The notes under the pieces are model-generated. The model did not search any database, had not been told where the DNA came from, and worked only from the letters and a program-made list of their open reading frames with translations. Positions 36,483 to 48,651 of a stretch of DNA of 64,000 bases are shown in pieces. Made by a program: the position numbers and the translations under genes. This DNA is from Strigops habroptila (lineage: Eukaryota; Chordata; Aves; Psittaciformes; Psittacidae), in assembly GCF_004027225.2 (NCBI RefSeq), contig NC_044301.2, forward strand, positions 20,950,023 through 21,014,022. Reading direction: 5' to 3'. The first letter of the stretch is position 1; each line of letters opens with the position of its first letter.

Positions 36483-38220
36483 ATACTTTTGGGTCACCTT
36501 TAAGGGGTTTCGCTTAGCTAATCAGCTGTTTTGAAGAATATTAAGATTCTCTATGTGAAATAATTCACTATTAATGAAGACCTTCACTGGAGGAGAAGGA
36601 CAGGTTGAGAGCAGCATGGGAGCACTGTGCTTCATAGTAATGCTATCCTGAACTCCTGTGCCTGAAGATAAGTAGAGTTTGTCTTCTTTTCTCTCTTCTC
36701 CCCTACTTAACCTTAAAGTATTCTTCAGCAGGAGAGTATTACATGCTAATGCTTTGGGCTGCCTAGGAAAGGCATGTGACAGATGCTTGTTTTGCCGCCC
36801 CAGCTCAGTAAATTTCATTTTCTGGGTGGTTTGCTGATCCTAATAAACAAATAAACAAAACAAACTCTCTTAACTGTTGAAAGAGGAGGTTTTTAAGGGT
36901 AGGATGGGATGAGAAACAGAAAATGTGCTGCTTGCAGCAGGCTGTGATGCAAAGGGTTTCTCAGCGTGTGGGTTTTGAGTGGTATAGGCTGCACAAGCTG
37001 CCAACCTGTTTGACTTCCACCAGTCATTTTGGGGCAGATCTAGCTTTTGAGGGAATTTGTGCTAAGCAAATGTAACATGAAGCCCTGCTGCAGTTAGAAT
37101 GTGTAGCACTCGCTGCAGTGTGCTCTTTGGCCAGGGCTGTTAAGACCATTATTTCCAGGGGTTGTTAATTCAAAGCTTGCTTGTGCCAATCCCTGCCCCA
37201 GACAGGCTTCACTCTCATGTAGTGAGAGTGAAGAACTCTGCAGTGTTCATACTCACAGATGCAGTGCACAGTTAGGATTGGGTTTGGAAGTTAAATACTA
37301 GTTTATATGCTTTTTTAGAGGGCTTAATTATTAGCACATTCTTGGGAATGCTTTTAAATTGGTTTAAGGTTAGTGTTAATAGTTTTTGAGTCTTTGTGTC
37401 ACTCCTGAAAAAAATTTGTAAGAATTTAATGCTGCTGAATGGCTTCTGCACATTTCCCTAATGGGGTCACCTTCTCAAAGGTGCACAAATTGCTTGTTCC
37501 TGTTAGCTCCTACAAGTTGTTTAGTGTCACAGTTCCTTCCATTTCCATTTCTCTCACTGTGTTTTTGTGTCTTTATTTTGGGGTACAGGGGTGCTTGATG
37601 CTGTTGGTAAAGAGAAGAAGATATTTCCACGTTGCAAGCTAGGAGGTTCTGGTAAAAAACACTTCCTCCAAATAATGTCAGGAGGAGGGTTTTTTTTATC
37701 CGCTATTATACTTGTTACTGAAATAGGGGGAATGTTGTGGGGTTTAACTTATTTATACACACCCCACCCCAGTGCTACTTATGTTTAGTGTTCTCCTCTC
37801 TAATAAAATATGTGAAAATAAAAATGCTTGTAAAAAGATAAGTGTCAGGTAGGAAAGGGTGTTCTGGCAGTGTGGGAACCAATCTTGGAGCATCCTTGAG
37901 TTTTCTCACTCTGCTTCTGAGCAGAAACACCTGGAAGGTGCTGTTGTCTCCTCCAATTCCTGCTTCCAAATCTGTTTTATCTACTTTGTACATGTCAATG
38001 TCCCGTCTTGTGCAGGGGTATACATTAGACTCAAGTTTGTAAATCTGATAGCTACATAATGTAGAGTAACCAATAGATATATAGTTTTTTGTATTTTAAA
38101 AATATCCCTGGCAATTTGAAAAGATGGATGTAGAAGAAAAAAAAGTTATTCACCCTAATCAGCACCTGGTTGATGATACTTCCTGTGTATTGTTTCTGAA
38201 TATTTCCATGTTATTTACAG
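36483..38220 (+). other. Inverted FANCA intron sequence
   Basis: AT-rich unique sequence between E1 and the first inverted FANCA exon. FANCA exons 9-10 would be expected beyond E2 on the other strand. No exon was recognised here. Confidence 0.4.
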
Positions 38221-40659
38221 GCTGAATGTGTTCAGTGTGTCACTTTATAACAGTGTGGTTCATCTGGATTCCTTGCAGCAGTTTTTTAGACACACCCTGA
38301 TCGAAGTTCTTGCCTACAACCCATTGTCGAAAGGTAGGAATAGGCAGGAAGAAGTGTCTCCAGGTTGTGTCACTGTGCATCCAGAGCTCCATCCCACCCA
38401 GGCCTCACTGAGTCCAGCCTGGAGGAGCCAGAGAAGCTGTCTGGCTCCCCAGCTCTTTCCCAGGGTCTATATAAGCAGGGTGCCAGATCAGACCAAAAAA
38501 AACCCCAAAACCTGGGCTCTAGAGGGCTGTAGTTCAGGAGAAAATTGTAGGTGGAAAATCAGCACCCTCAAACAGAGCTTCAGCCAATGGCTTGTGAACA
38601 GATACTTGGAGTCACATCTAATAGCAGCCTTTGTGGGGCAGACTCGGGAGAGCTCTGGCCTTTGGGAGCAGATCTGGCCAAAGGAGAAACTGGGTGGGAG
38701 AGGCAGTGATGCAGAGAGCTTGGGGATAAAGCAGTCTGGTCCCTCATGTTTGGGTTTACACACATGACGTGGCCTTTCTCTGTTGGCTGGGTGTTTCTTT
38801 TGGTAGATTAGAGGTAAAGGCAGGAAGGCTTCTAATCCCTGACTGGTAATTGTGAAGCTTGATGTTTTTAGGAAGAAATATGTTTGGGCTACAAAATCTC
38901 TGGTAAAATCCTTCTGAGCTATGATTATTGCTGCTTGCCTGTTGTGTGGGAGAGCTGTGTCATTGCTGGCTTCCAGTGGGGAGAAGATATTGAAGAAAAA
39001 GATGATTCCTTGATGATTCTCTGATGGCCTACAAACGTGTGATCACAAGAACAGCTTTGAGATGACAGTGCCATAGTGAAATGATATGGTCCTTGTTGCC
39101 ACAGTCTGTGTTCCAAAGACAAATAAATGGGGGAGAGTGTATTTCGGTGGGCGTTTTTTAACGTATCTGTCTGCCAAAGCCAAATCTTGTGTGGAAATGT
39201 TGTGTGGTTAACTTACGTGGTTTGGGTGTATTTTAAAATCTATTGTTGAAAAGTAAACTTTTCTTTTTTTGGGTGCAGTGTCTGATGCCATCCATATGCA
39301 GAAAGACTGGAGCTTTACAAGAACTTGTTTGCTGCTCACTACCTTGTATCTCAAAGTAGGTCTCCCTAGTTTCACAGAGAACTTTATTATGTTTGGCTTA
39401 TATTCATTGAAGTATCTGAAATGAGATTATTTAAAAATAGTGTGTTCCAGTCACAGAATCTGAACCAGCTGCCAGAAATTGTAGGCAGGGGGAAGCATGA
39501 AGAAAAAGTACTACAGGGGGTTTCATTTGTGCAAGCTCTTAATGTGAACAACGATGATAACTGAAGATGTGAATTTTCACTGTTACAGAATATGACATGA
39601 CTCCTGAAAGAGTTTGAATATTGCTGTTTATTTTAGTCAGGGATGGTTCCAATCCAGGATGGTATCTGGCCCTGGAAAGCTGGTGCAGAAGATGTACACA
39701 GGATAGCTTTTTAAAGTCATCTACATGTTCCTATCACTCTTCCAGCTGTTTGTGGCATTCAGTGCAAAGGACTTGATCTGCCAGCTGCAGTGAATGCTGG
39801 AGACTCATGAAGTGAACTGGCAGCATGTCCTGTCCTGTGTTTCCATGCTAGTAGTCTGTCATGCTGAGGCTGAGCAGCAATTCAAAGGTAAGTAGATATT
39901 GGCAAACCTTCAAGCTAATGTCTGCTTGTTGCTTCTTGGGTACTGGAGAGGGAAACCATGCCGACTGGTGTAGCAGCATAGACATTCATAGTTGCTGTTT
40001 TGAGATTCCTGCATAGAAAAGCAGAAAAATCTGCTTTTCCATTCAGACATTCCATGTCAGCAGCGATGTGAATGCCAGGCCTTGTGCCTGACTCTTCTCA
40101 AACTCTGTGCACAGCTAAGAATGGTTATTTGATAGTTACCTTCATTCTTAATTGGAGTAATGATTACTGGAGCTTAGTTCTTCTATCTCACCTCTGCTAG
40201 CAGACCTTGTTTGTTAGAGCTTCTTACTGATTATCTCATTGCTGGACTCCCTGCAGTTCCTGGAGGTTGAAATCCAAGAATATTTGACTGTTGAAAGTGC
40301 ATGAAAAAATATAAGCAGGTCCCAAACGTTCCCCGAGATGCAATACACATCCTTCTGATGTTTTATCACAGATATTTGTCTTCATTTGCTATAGAAAATT
40401 ACAGCACAGTTGTCAAGAGCAAAGTTTGGGGTTATTGTTTAATGTCTCTAGATCTACTGAGCAATCTCCTGATAAAGGCCTTAGGGAATTATGACATGGA
40501 AAATATGATCGCTGCATTCCTGATAGCTCAGTAGGCTGCTCTAGAGGGCCCTGCTTCATGCCTTACTCTGAGTGGTTTAAGGTAAGATGAAATGAGGCCT
40601 GATTTTAAGGATGTGAGGAAACTTGTGCATAAGGAATGTTTTGCTGCACAGTGGAAGCC

Positions 40660-41029
40660 TGTAGGAGAGGATGGAAACTATTTGATTATTGCCAAAGAGA
40701 AGTAACTGCTTGGCTGGAGAAGAAAGAGTTAAAGAAGAAGCAAAGTACACTGTGTGATTAAGCAGAGCAACCCAGCTGGACAGGAGCAGGAGAACAGAAA
40801 GATAAGGAACTGGTTATTCTGGGACTGTTTGTGAAACGACGAAGAATGTTGGAAAAAACAAAACTGTAAACCAGGAACTAAACATGATGTGCTAAAACTA
40901 GCTTGGTATAAAAGGTAGAGCAATAGGCTAAAAATATCTTTTGCTAGAATGGTATAAAAGCTAGAGCAATAGGCAATAAAGTGATTTGCTGCATGAAGAC
41001 GCACTGAGTCCGTGCCGTTAATCTCCACA
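40660..41029 (+). mobile_element. Solo LTR of the 6-bp TSD family
   Basis: A 370-base LTR from TGTAGGAG to CTCCACA is flanked by perfect 6-base duplications GAAGCC (40654-40659 and 41030-41035). It has two TATAAAAG boxes near 40909 and 40952 in a locally duplicated stretch, then AATAAA at 40975-40980. The U5 end (CACTGAGTCCGTGCC) resembles the LTR in the SULT exon (GCTGAGTCTGTGTC), so both belong to one family. It lies in the inverted FANCA intron between exons 14 and 15. Confidence 0.85.
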
Positions 41030-41818
41030 GAAGCCTACTTTCAGACAAGATAGCCAGGAATTAGGGGAGGGGACACACCCAAAACAAAGAGTAACAAGTG
41101 ATTGTATTGGTATTAGGAATGATTTAATACTTATTACTGCCTCTGTGTCTGCAAAGAATATATTTATTTGGCTTTCTCTGGTCTTCCCTCCTTTCATCTT
41201 TTAAGTCCATCCTGCCTTCTCATATTATTTGTCAGGAATGCAGACATGTAATTCCTGTTATAATCATAAGCCTGGATGTATTTCAGTATCTCGATAACCA
41301 ACACTGTTGTTATTGCATAAGCTGTGGGTTATTGCAGATGAAGCATTTGTATTTCCTGGACGTTTGCATGCAGCTATAATTGCTGCATTTGACCTTATAG
41401 ATAATTGGTTGTTAGCTTCTAGTTGTAAACATGCAGATATTTTAGGTATGCAAATCTCCACATGATTTAAACCTGTAATTCCTTTGTATGAGTTTGCAAA
41501 ACCAAACTCAGACTTTGCTGGTGGAGCGTTCAGGATGCATGTATCAAAAGATAAACTAGTTACGTTCTGTATAGTCTCAGACTGGCTTATTTTCCTTACA
41601 ATGCCCAGGTAAACCTGTGTGGAAACCTGCAGATTTGTGGTTCCCTCATGAATCTCATTCCTTTGGTGCATTTCAGTGTTGCCTTATTTAACTCCTCTAA
41701 GTGTTCTCATGGTAGCACATCAGAATGAATGTGACATGGCAGACTCTGGAAACTGGACAGAGAAAGTAAAGGAAAACTTCCTTAGAGACTTCAATAAACT
41801 TTCTCTGGAGACTTATAG

Positions 41819-42030
41819 AATCACAGAGTGGTTTGGGTTGGAAGGGACCTTAAAGTTCCAACCCCCTGCCACGGGCAGGGACACCTCCCACTAGACCAGG
41901 TTGCTCCAAGCCCCGTCCAACCTGGCCTTGAACACTGCCAGGGATGGGGCAGCCACAGTTTCTCTAGGCAACCTGTGCCGGTGCCTCAGCACCCTCATAG
42001 CAAAGAAATTTTTCCTAATGGCCTAAAATC
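41819..42030 (-). mobile_element. CR1 LINE 3' fragment
   Basis: Standard CR1 3' segment (AGAGTGGTTTGGGTTGGAAG through CAACCTGGCCTTGAACACTG) read from the opposite strand, in the intron between inverted FANCA exons 14 and 15. Confidence 0.88.
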
Positions 42031-42880
42031 TTTCTTTAGAAAGATTCTTTCTCCAGAAAGATTCTCCTGACAGGAAGCAGATCTCTAATGGTTGTCTGGG
42101 ATTTGTGCGATGAGTTACAGCATTGCTGGGATGGGGATTCTCTCCATGCTGAAAGGCTGTGTTGTCGTTTTCCCCTGTTTCAGGCTTCCTTTGGGAATGC
42201 TGGTGGTCACCATGGGAGCAGTAAGAAAGCTCTGGTCTTCTGCTAATGCAGACAGCTTTCTAAAAACTGATACAGAACTGCTCCAAAGCGTATGCCTTTG
42301 ACTAGGCTCAGCATATTATTAATGTTGTTATAGTAATTGCATTACTGCTGATACATTATTCAAAACCTTCCCGAAATAAGGAAGTACAAGACTTTTACTT
42401 GACAAGAAGAATTTCTTTCATGGAGTTAAATTTAAGTACTTCAGTGATTTTTGTTTGTTTTGTTGTTGCTGGGGAAAAATTTCTTGTTGGCTGCCATGAA
42501 AATGGCTTATCCTACAAGAAGCAATAACATAATCTTTGGGGAATATTTGAGGTAAATGACTGTAAACATTAACCAGAATTCTACACTGATTTCCTGTAAA
42601 AATGGCAAATCTTGTGAATTTCATATTTCAGGTCCATATAATGTACCCACCTTTTGTGCCAATGAAACATTGGTCTATTCTCTTGGAGTACATTACTGGC
42701 TAAAACCAGACTGGCTGACCTCAAGGTCAGTCAAAATTGTCTCTTTTCCAAGAGTTTTTCCTGGATCTGTCAAAATATGAGCTGTGTTGTGACCACGTGC
42801 ATCTCTGTAACCTCACACAGGTCGCTGTAGAAGATACAGGGCTCTATGAAGACTTGTCATCCACAGATGAGTGTGCAGAA

Positions 42881-43827
42881 TGCTCATCAGTCATGCCCAT
42901 CTTCCTCTGGAAAAAAGCTTAGGTTATCAACCTCTCTGCCATTCCTACCAAGTTTAAGCATGCTGTCAAATCTTCTCCAGATTTAAGATGGGTTAGTGGC
43001 CATAAATATGCAGATTCTCCCCAGATTTGGTGGTGCTTCCCTCAAGGGATTTTCTCCCAATGATTTGATCACACGAAAAAGCATTTTATATGTATATTGA
43101 TTCTTTTCAGTATAGCATGTCATCTTTTTGGTGTTGTATCAAAATGTTCATGCTCAAAGGAGATTTGGGGAGGGAATCTGCAGTTTCACACTGTGGTTTG
43201 TGATAAGTTTTGGGCAATAACAGTAATTGATAAGGAAGCATTTGGCTTTATTGTCTCTTCCCATATTTTGATCACAAGTATGGCAGACCAGGCGGCCTCA
43301 TTTATACAGTCAACTGCAGTATGTGACATACAGGCTGGCGACAGGGTAGCTGAATGTACTGCAATGAAATCTAGTCCTGTGATGAACTGAAAGATGTAAG
43401 TGAAGATTTAATTTCTTTTTTTCCAAGTCTGATCTGTTTGTCAGTTGAGAAACTGGCACAGATTGTCGCAGTCTTAAGCTGACTTAGAGCTCAGACAAGA
43501 GAAACCTGGGGCGGCAGTCCCTCTGCCTGGAGTGTAACAGCATGGGCTGGAAGTGAAGATTATGGGGTTTAATTCTAAGTGTACAAAGAAAAATAGAATA
43601 AGAATAAACCAAACTTGGAGCAGAAAAGATACTGTCCCCAATGGGGTACAACTGAATATATGATATGATGTTAAGTAGGAGTATCTGCTGTAGTTGCTGC
43701 CAGAGGTGCCTACAGAACTACATGGACCTTTGGGCTGACCCAGAATAGCTGTTATAAATAACAGCCTAAATGAGGCAGGCTGATGGTTCAGGCCCTGCTC
43801 CTCCATCTGGCAGTTTTGCTCTGCATA
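42881..43827. other. FANCA intron remnant next to family B LTR
   Basis: AT-rich sequence beyond inverted exon 17. FANCA exon 18 would be next in order but was not recognised; a faint resemblance near 43215-43250 is too weak to claim. Confidence 0.35.
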
Positions 43828-44719
43828 TGTGCTGTTGACAGACAGGGTATGCCACAAAGTGACCACACACTAGCTGTATAATATGCAGAGTTTATTAAAC
43901 AAGCACGCTAAAGCCAATAAGCACACTAAAGCAAGCACACTAATGTGAACTAGGTAAATATCTCTCTATATATAGTGAATAAGTAGAATAAAGCAAACCA
44001 GAGATATAGGTATATAAGTAAAGTAACGGAGAGAGTTAGCAATGCATTAAATCATTACTGTATAGAGAGAACAGAGATTAAGAAGAAATACATCACCAAT
44101 TACCACTGAATCATCATCCAGGCCCACACTTTCAGCTGGGAAGCCCCGTTGCAGACGATGCCAGGAGTCTCAGGTAATTGGGAAAATTCCTATGCGGTGT
44201 GTCCACCCATAGGTGAGGCTTCTCTCATGGCCACAAGAGGGTCCCGCTTTTATACCCTTATCAAAACAACCGGCTTTATGCCAGATCTCTAATCATTTAC
44301 TCCTGGGACTGTGCAGTTTCTCATGATCTCACCCTTGTCCACTCAGAGCGTTGGCCAGGCGCCCCAGTGCAGCCAAGTGTGAAAGTCATAGAACAGCTGC
44401 ACACCTGTGTTTTCCTGCCTCTTTCAGACAAACAGTCATGATGAACACAAACATATATACTCTGCTGAATACACTGTGGCAAACAACATCCTTTGTTATG
44501 GTTCTCAGTCATGAGAGGGAATCAACTCACAGCTAGGTTGCCATTCATTACATTTGGTGCTTGGGAATCATCCCAATCATGACAGAGACACACGAGACAC
44601 AATGTCTCATAATTGGTACCATAGACAGCAATTCCATAACATTAAGAAAATGAGTGCAACAACTACTATGCACATTGAGGGATTCTATAGTTATATCCCC
44701 AAATACTACTACTCAGGTT
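43828..44719 (-). mobile_element. ERV family B, right half: LTR plus internal stub, inverted
   Basis: An LTR of 725 bases (43828-44552), equal in length to the one at 27548-28272 and very similar, but on the minus strand. A 167-base stub of internal sequence (44553-44719) lies on its internal side and ends at AGGTT next to E2. That stub's end is the reverse complement of AACCT, where the left half stops. The two halves therefore formed one interior before E1 inserted and the inversion. Joined on paper, the interior would be only about 1.3 kb, so the provirus was already internally deleted. Confidence 0.85.
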
Positions 44720-45282
44720 TGTGGTGGCTTAAGCCCAGCCAGTAACTCGGAACCATGCAGCCGCTTGCTCACTCCCCCCCTTCTTCATCCCCCCGCTCCT
44801 GGAGGGATGGGGAGGAGAATCAAAAGAATCTAACTCCCACAGGTTGAGATAAGAACAGCCCAGAAACTAAGGTATAATACAAAACCACTACTACTACCAC
44901 TAATACTAATAATGATAAGGGAAAAAAGGGGAGAGGATGCAATTGCTCACCACCTGCCAACCGATGCCCAGCCCAACCCGAGCAGCGATCTGGGCCGTCC
45001 AGGTAACTCCCCCCAGTTTCTATACTGGGCATGATGTGCTGTGGGATGGAATACCCCTTTGGCCGGTTTGGGTCAGGTGTCCTGCCTCTGCTTCCTCCCG
45101 GCTTCCCCTTCTCCCTGGCAGAGCGTGAGACTGAGAAAGTCCTTGGTCAGAGTAAACATGACTTAGCAACAACTAAAAACATCGGTGTTATCAGCATTGG
45201 TCCCAGGCTGAAAGTCAAAAACACAGCACTGCACCAGCTACTAAGGAGGAGAAAAATGACTGCTGTAGCTGAACCCAGGACA
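44720..45282 (-). repeat. 3' LTR of E2
   Basis: 563 bases, with outer edge TGTGGTGG (decayed from TGTCATGG) at 44720 and CCCAGGACA at 45282. The outer flank is AGGTT. Confidence 0.87.
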
Positions 45283-45745
45283 CTATCCACCCCTTATTCC
45301 ATAACATTCACGTCATGCTCAGATCCCACATTTTTGAATATACCATCGCTTTTGTCTCATAAATATATATACACACACACACACAAAGAGAGAGATATCA
45401 TTCCTTAATCCATGGACCAATCCCTATAAAGTTGCTGAATTCATCCAGTCCATGACGTCAGGCTCCATCTCTTGTAACAGTCTTTCAGGGCAGGAGGGAC
45501 GGTGTGTAGTGTTGGGTTGTTGCCTGCTGCTGACACTGCTGAACTCGTCTGGTCACTGCAGAACTCATCTGGTTTCATCAAAATTCATTCTTCGTTGGGG
45601 TGATGACTGGAGGGAAGTCAAGGTCAGTTGCTGGCGACCCGAAGATAGAATCATAGAATCATAGAATCATAGAATCGTAAGGGTTGGAAAGGACCTTAAG
45701 ATCATCTAGTTCCAACCCCCCTGCCATGGGCAGGGACACCTTGCC

Positions 45746-48649
45746 CTAAACCATGTGGCTCAAGGCTCTGTCCAACCTGGCCTTGAACACCGCCAGGGAT
45801 GGAGCATCCACAACCTCTCTGGGCAACCCATTCCAGTGCTTCACCACCCTCACTGTAAAGAACTTCTTCCTTATATCTAGTCTAAACTTCCTCTGCTTAA
45901 GTTTGAACCCATTACCCCTTGTCCTACCACTACAGTCCCTAAGGAAGAGTCCCTCCCCAGCATCCTTGTAGGCCCCCTTCAGATACTGGAAGGCTGCTAT
46001 GAGGTCACCACACAGCCTTCTCTTCTCCAGGCTGAACAGCCCCAACTCTCTCAGCCTGTCTTCATACGGGTGGTGCTCCAGCCCTCTTATCATCCTCGTG
46101 GCCCTCCTCTGGACTTGCTCCAACAGCTCCATGTCCTTTTTATGTTGAGGACACCAGAACTGTACACAGTACTCCAAGTGAGGTCTCACAAGAGCAGAGT
46201 AGAGGGGCAGGATCACCTCCTTCGACCTGCTGGTCACACTTCTTTTGATGCAGCCCAGGATATGGTTGGCTTTCTGGGCTGCAAGCACACACTGCCGGCT
46301 CATGTTAAGCTTCTCGTCAACCAACACCCCCAAGTCCTTTTCTGCAGAGTTGCTCTGAATCTCTTCTCTGCCCAGCCTGTAGCAGTGCCTGGGATTGCCC
46401 CGACCCAGGTGTAGGACCTTACACTTGGCTTGGTTAAACTTAATAAGGTTGGCACTGGCCCACCTCACAAGCGTGTCAAGGTCCCTCTGGATGGCATCCC
46501 TTCCCTCCAGCATATCAACCGAACCACACAGCTTGGTGTCATCGGCAAACTTGCTGAGGGCGCACTCAATCCCACTGTCCATGTCACCGACAAAGATGTT
46601 GAACAGGACCGGTCCCAACACCGATCCCTGAGGGACACCACTCGTTACAGGTTTCCAACTGGACATCGAGCCATTTACCACAACTCTTTGCGTGTGGCCA
46701 TCGAGCCAGTTTTTTATCCACCGAGTGGTCCATCTATCAAATTGATGTCTCTCCAATTTAGAGACAAGGATGTCATGCGGGACAGTGTCGAACGCTTTGC
46801 ACAAGTCCAGGTAGATGACATCAACTGCTCTGCCCCTGTCCATCAGTTCCGTGGCTCCATCATAGAAGGCCACCAAATTGGTCAGGCAGGATTTCCCCTT
46901 AGTGAAGCCATGTTGGCTGTCACCAACCACCTCGTTGTTTTTCATGTGCCTTAGCATGTTTTCCAGGAGAAACTGTTCCAAGATTTTGCCAGGCACAGAG
47001 GTGAGGCTGACTGGTCTGTAGTTCCCCGGGTCTTCCACCTTCCCCTTCTTGAAAATGGGGGTTATATTACCCTTCTTCCAGTCATCGGGAACTTCACCTG
47101 ACTGCCAGGATTTTTCGAATATGATGGACAGTGGCTTAGCAACTTCATTCGCCAGCTCCTTCAGGACCCGTGGATGGATTTCATCAGGTCCCATGGACTT
47201 GTGCACGTTCAGGTTCTTAAGATGGTCTCGAACCTGATCCTCTCCTACAGTGGGCCTAAGGTCTTCGTTCTCACAGTCCCTGCATTTGCTTTCCAAGACT
47301 TGGGTTGTGTGGTCAGAGCTTTTGCTGGTGAAGACTGAGGCAAAGTCATTAAGAACCTCAGCCTTCTCCAAATCCATGGTAGCCAGTTCTCCTGATAGCT
47401 TCTGGAGAGGGCCTACATTGTCCCTAGTCTGTCTTTTATTTGCTATGTATCTATAGAATCCTTTCCTATTATCTTTTACATCCCTTGCCAAACTTAATTC
47501 TAGCTGGGCCTTAGCTTTCCTAACCTGGTCCCTAGCTTCTCGGGCAATGCTCCTATATTCTTCCCAGGTGGCCTGTCCTTGCTTCCACCTTCTATAAGCT
47601 TCTTTTTTCCCTCTAAGTTTCCTCAGCAGCTCCTTGTCCATCCATGGAGGTCTCCTGGCCCTCCTGCTGCACTTTCTTCTAGTCGGGATGCAACACTCTT
47701 GAGCACGTAGCAGGTGATCCTTGAATACCGACCAGCAGTCTTGGGCCCCCCTGCCCTCTAGGACTGTATCCCATGAAACCTTACTAAGGAGGTTCCTGAA
47801 GAGGCCAAAGTCTGCTTTCTTGAAGTCCAGGGCAGTGAGCTTGCTGCATGCTCTTCTCACTGTCCTGAGGATCTCAAACTCAACCATCTCGTGATCACTA
47901 GAGCCAAGGCTGCCCTGGAGTGTTACATTTCCAACCAGTCCCTCCCTGTTGGTGAGCACAAGGTCCAGCATGGCACCTCTCCTCGTCGGCTCCTCTACTG
48001 CTTGAAAGAGGAAGTTGTCTTCCACACAATCGAGGAACCTCCTGGATTGCTTGTGCCGGGCCGTACCGTCCCTCCAACAGATGCCAGGATAGTTAAAGTC
48101 CCCCATGAGGACCAGGGCCTGCGAGCGTGAGGCTGCTCCTATCTGTCTGTAGAGCGCTTCATCCACAGAGTCCTCTTGATCAGGCGGCCTGTAACAGATC
48201 CCCACCGTAATGTCCCCCATTGCTGTTTTCCCTTTGATCCTGACCCACAAACACTCTGTTACCTCATCACCCGTCCCCAGACAGAGTTCCATACTCTCTA
48301 GCCTATCACTGACATAGATAGCAACGCCCCCTCCCCGTCTGCCTGGCCTGTCTTTTCTAAACAGCCTGTAACCTTCCATTCCGACATTCCAGTCATAGGA
48401 GCCATCCCACCATGTTTCTGTGATGCCAATGACATCATATTCCCGTAGCCTTGCACACATCTCTAATTCCTCTTGCTTGTTCCCCATACTATGGGCATTT
48501 GTATAGAGGCACCTTAGCCGAGCTCCAAATGAAGCCGACTCAATGGCTGGGGCAGCTGGAACATCTCTACATCGCTCCAAGCACTTATTACAGGTGCTGG
48601 CAACTGACCAGGAATGTTGGGATGGATCAATGCTCCCCTCCCCCAACAC
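45746..48649 (-). CDS. CR1 ORF2: endonuclease and reverse transcriptase, open
   Basis: A 967-codon uninterrupted frame. The N-terminal part is an apurinic-type endonuclease ([40 protein letters not shown]). The middle and C-terminal part is a non-LTR reverse transcriptase ([40 protein letters not shown], catalytic FADDTKL). The normal order and length for CR1 and the lack of any stop point to a recent insertion. The first codons before about LRCLYTN are outside the conserved domain and the true start is uncertain. Confidence 0.9.
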   Translation of the reverse strand: MLGEGSIDPSQHSWSVASTCNKCLERCRDVPAAPAIESASFGARLRCLYTNAHSMGNKQEELEMCARLREYDVIGITETWWDGSYDWNVGMEGYRLFRKDRPGRRGGGVAIYVSDRLESMELCLGTGDEVTECLWVRIKGKTAMGDITVGICYRPPDQEDSVDEALYRQIGAASRSQALVLMGDFNYPGICWRDGTARHKQSRRFLDCVEDNFLFQAVEEPTRRGAMLDLVLTNREGLVGNVTLQGSLGSSDHEMVEFEILRTVRRACSKLTALDFKKADFGLFRNLLSKVSWDTVLEGRGAQDCWSVFKDHLLRAQECCIPTRRKCSRRARRPPWMDKELLRKLRGKKEAYRRWKQGQATWEEYRSIAREARDQVRKAKAQLELSLARDVKDNRKGFYRYIANKRQTRDNVGPLQKLSGELATMDLEKAEVLNDFASVFTSKSSDHTTQVLESKCRDCENEDLRPTVGEDQVRDHLKNLNVHKSMGPDEIHPRVLKELANEVAKPLSIIFEKSWQSGEVPDDWKKGNITPIFKKGKVEDPGNYRPVSLTSVPGKILEQFLLENMLRHMKNNEVVGDSQHGFTKGKSCLTNLVAFYDGATELMDRGRAVDVIYLDLCKAFDTVPHDILVSKLERHQFDRWTTRWIKNWLDGHTQRVVVNGSMSSWKPVTSGVPQGSVLGPVLFNIFVGDMDSGIECALSKFADDTKLCGSVDMLEGRDAIQRDLDTLVRWASANLIKFNQAKCKVLHLGRGNPRHCYRLGREEIQSNSAEKDLGVLVDEKLNMSRQCVLAAQKANHILGCIKRSVTSRSKEVILPLYSALVRPHLEYCVQFWCPQHKKDMELLEQVQRRATRMIRGLEHHPYEDRLRELGLFSLEKRRLCGDLIAAFQYLKGAYKDAGEGLFLRDCSGRTRGNGFKLKQRKFRLDIRKKFFTVRVVKHWNGLPREVVDAPSLAVFKARLDRALSHMV

Positions 48650-48651
48650 AT

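Larger units (their letters stand above)
38221..42880 (+). pseudogene. FANCA: FANCA exons 11 to 17, inverted onto the plus strand (part 3)
   Basis: Seven exons in order: 11 at 38221-38333 (LQQFFRHTLIEVLAYNPL), 12 at 39279-39355 (DAIHMQKDWSFTRT), 13 at 39746-39887 (VNWQHVLSCVSMLVVC), 14 at 40452-40581 (MENMIAAFLIAQ, AALEGPA), 15 from 42184 (ASFGNAGGHHGSSKKALVF), 16 at 42632-42725 (MYPPFVPMKHWSILLEYI) and 17 at 42821-42880 (GLYEDLSS). Exons 11, 12, 13 and 17 are 113, 77, 142 and 60 bases, equal to human lengths as I recall them; 14 and 16 are short by 4 and 2 bases, giving frameshifts. Nonsense codons are TGA 39791-39793 and TAG 40532-40534, and exon 15 breaks soon after LVF. Exon 17 lacks a GT donor. 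These exons oppose the rest of FANCA because the segment is inverted. Confidence 0.9.

Noticed and set aside
37439-37642. Short open frame with hydrophobic residues
   Set aside because: No splice context or family match in an AT-rich intron; expected by chance.
27548-44552. Family B LTRs as a simple provirus spanning 17 kb
   Set aside because: They are in opposite orientation and enclose FANCA exons; the split by E1 insertion and inversion explains them better.
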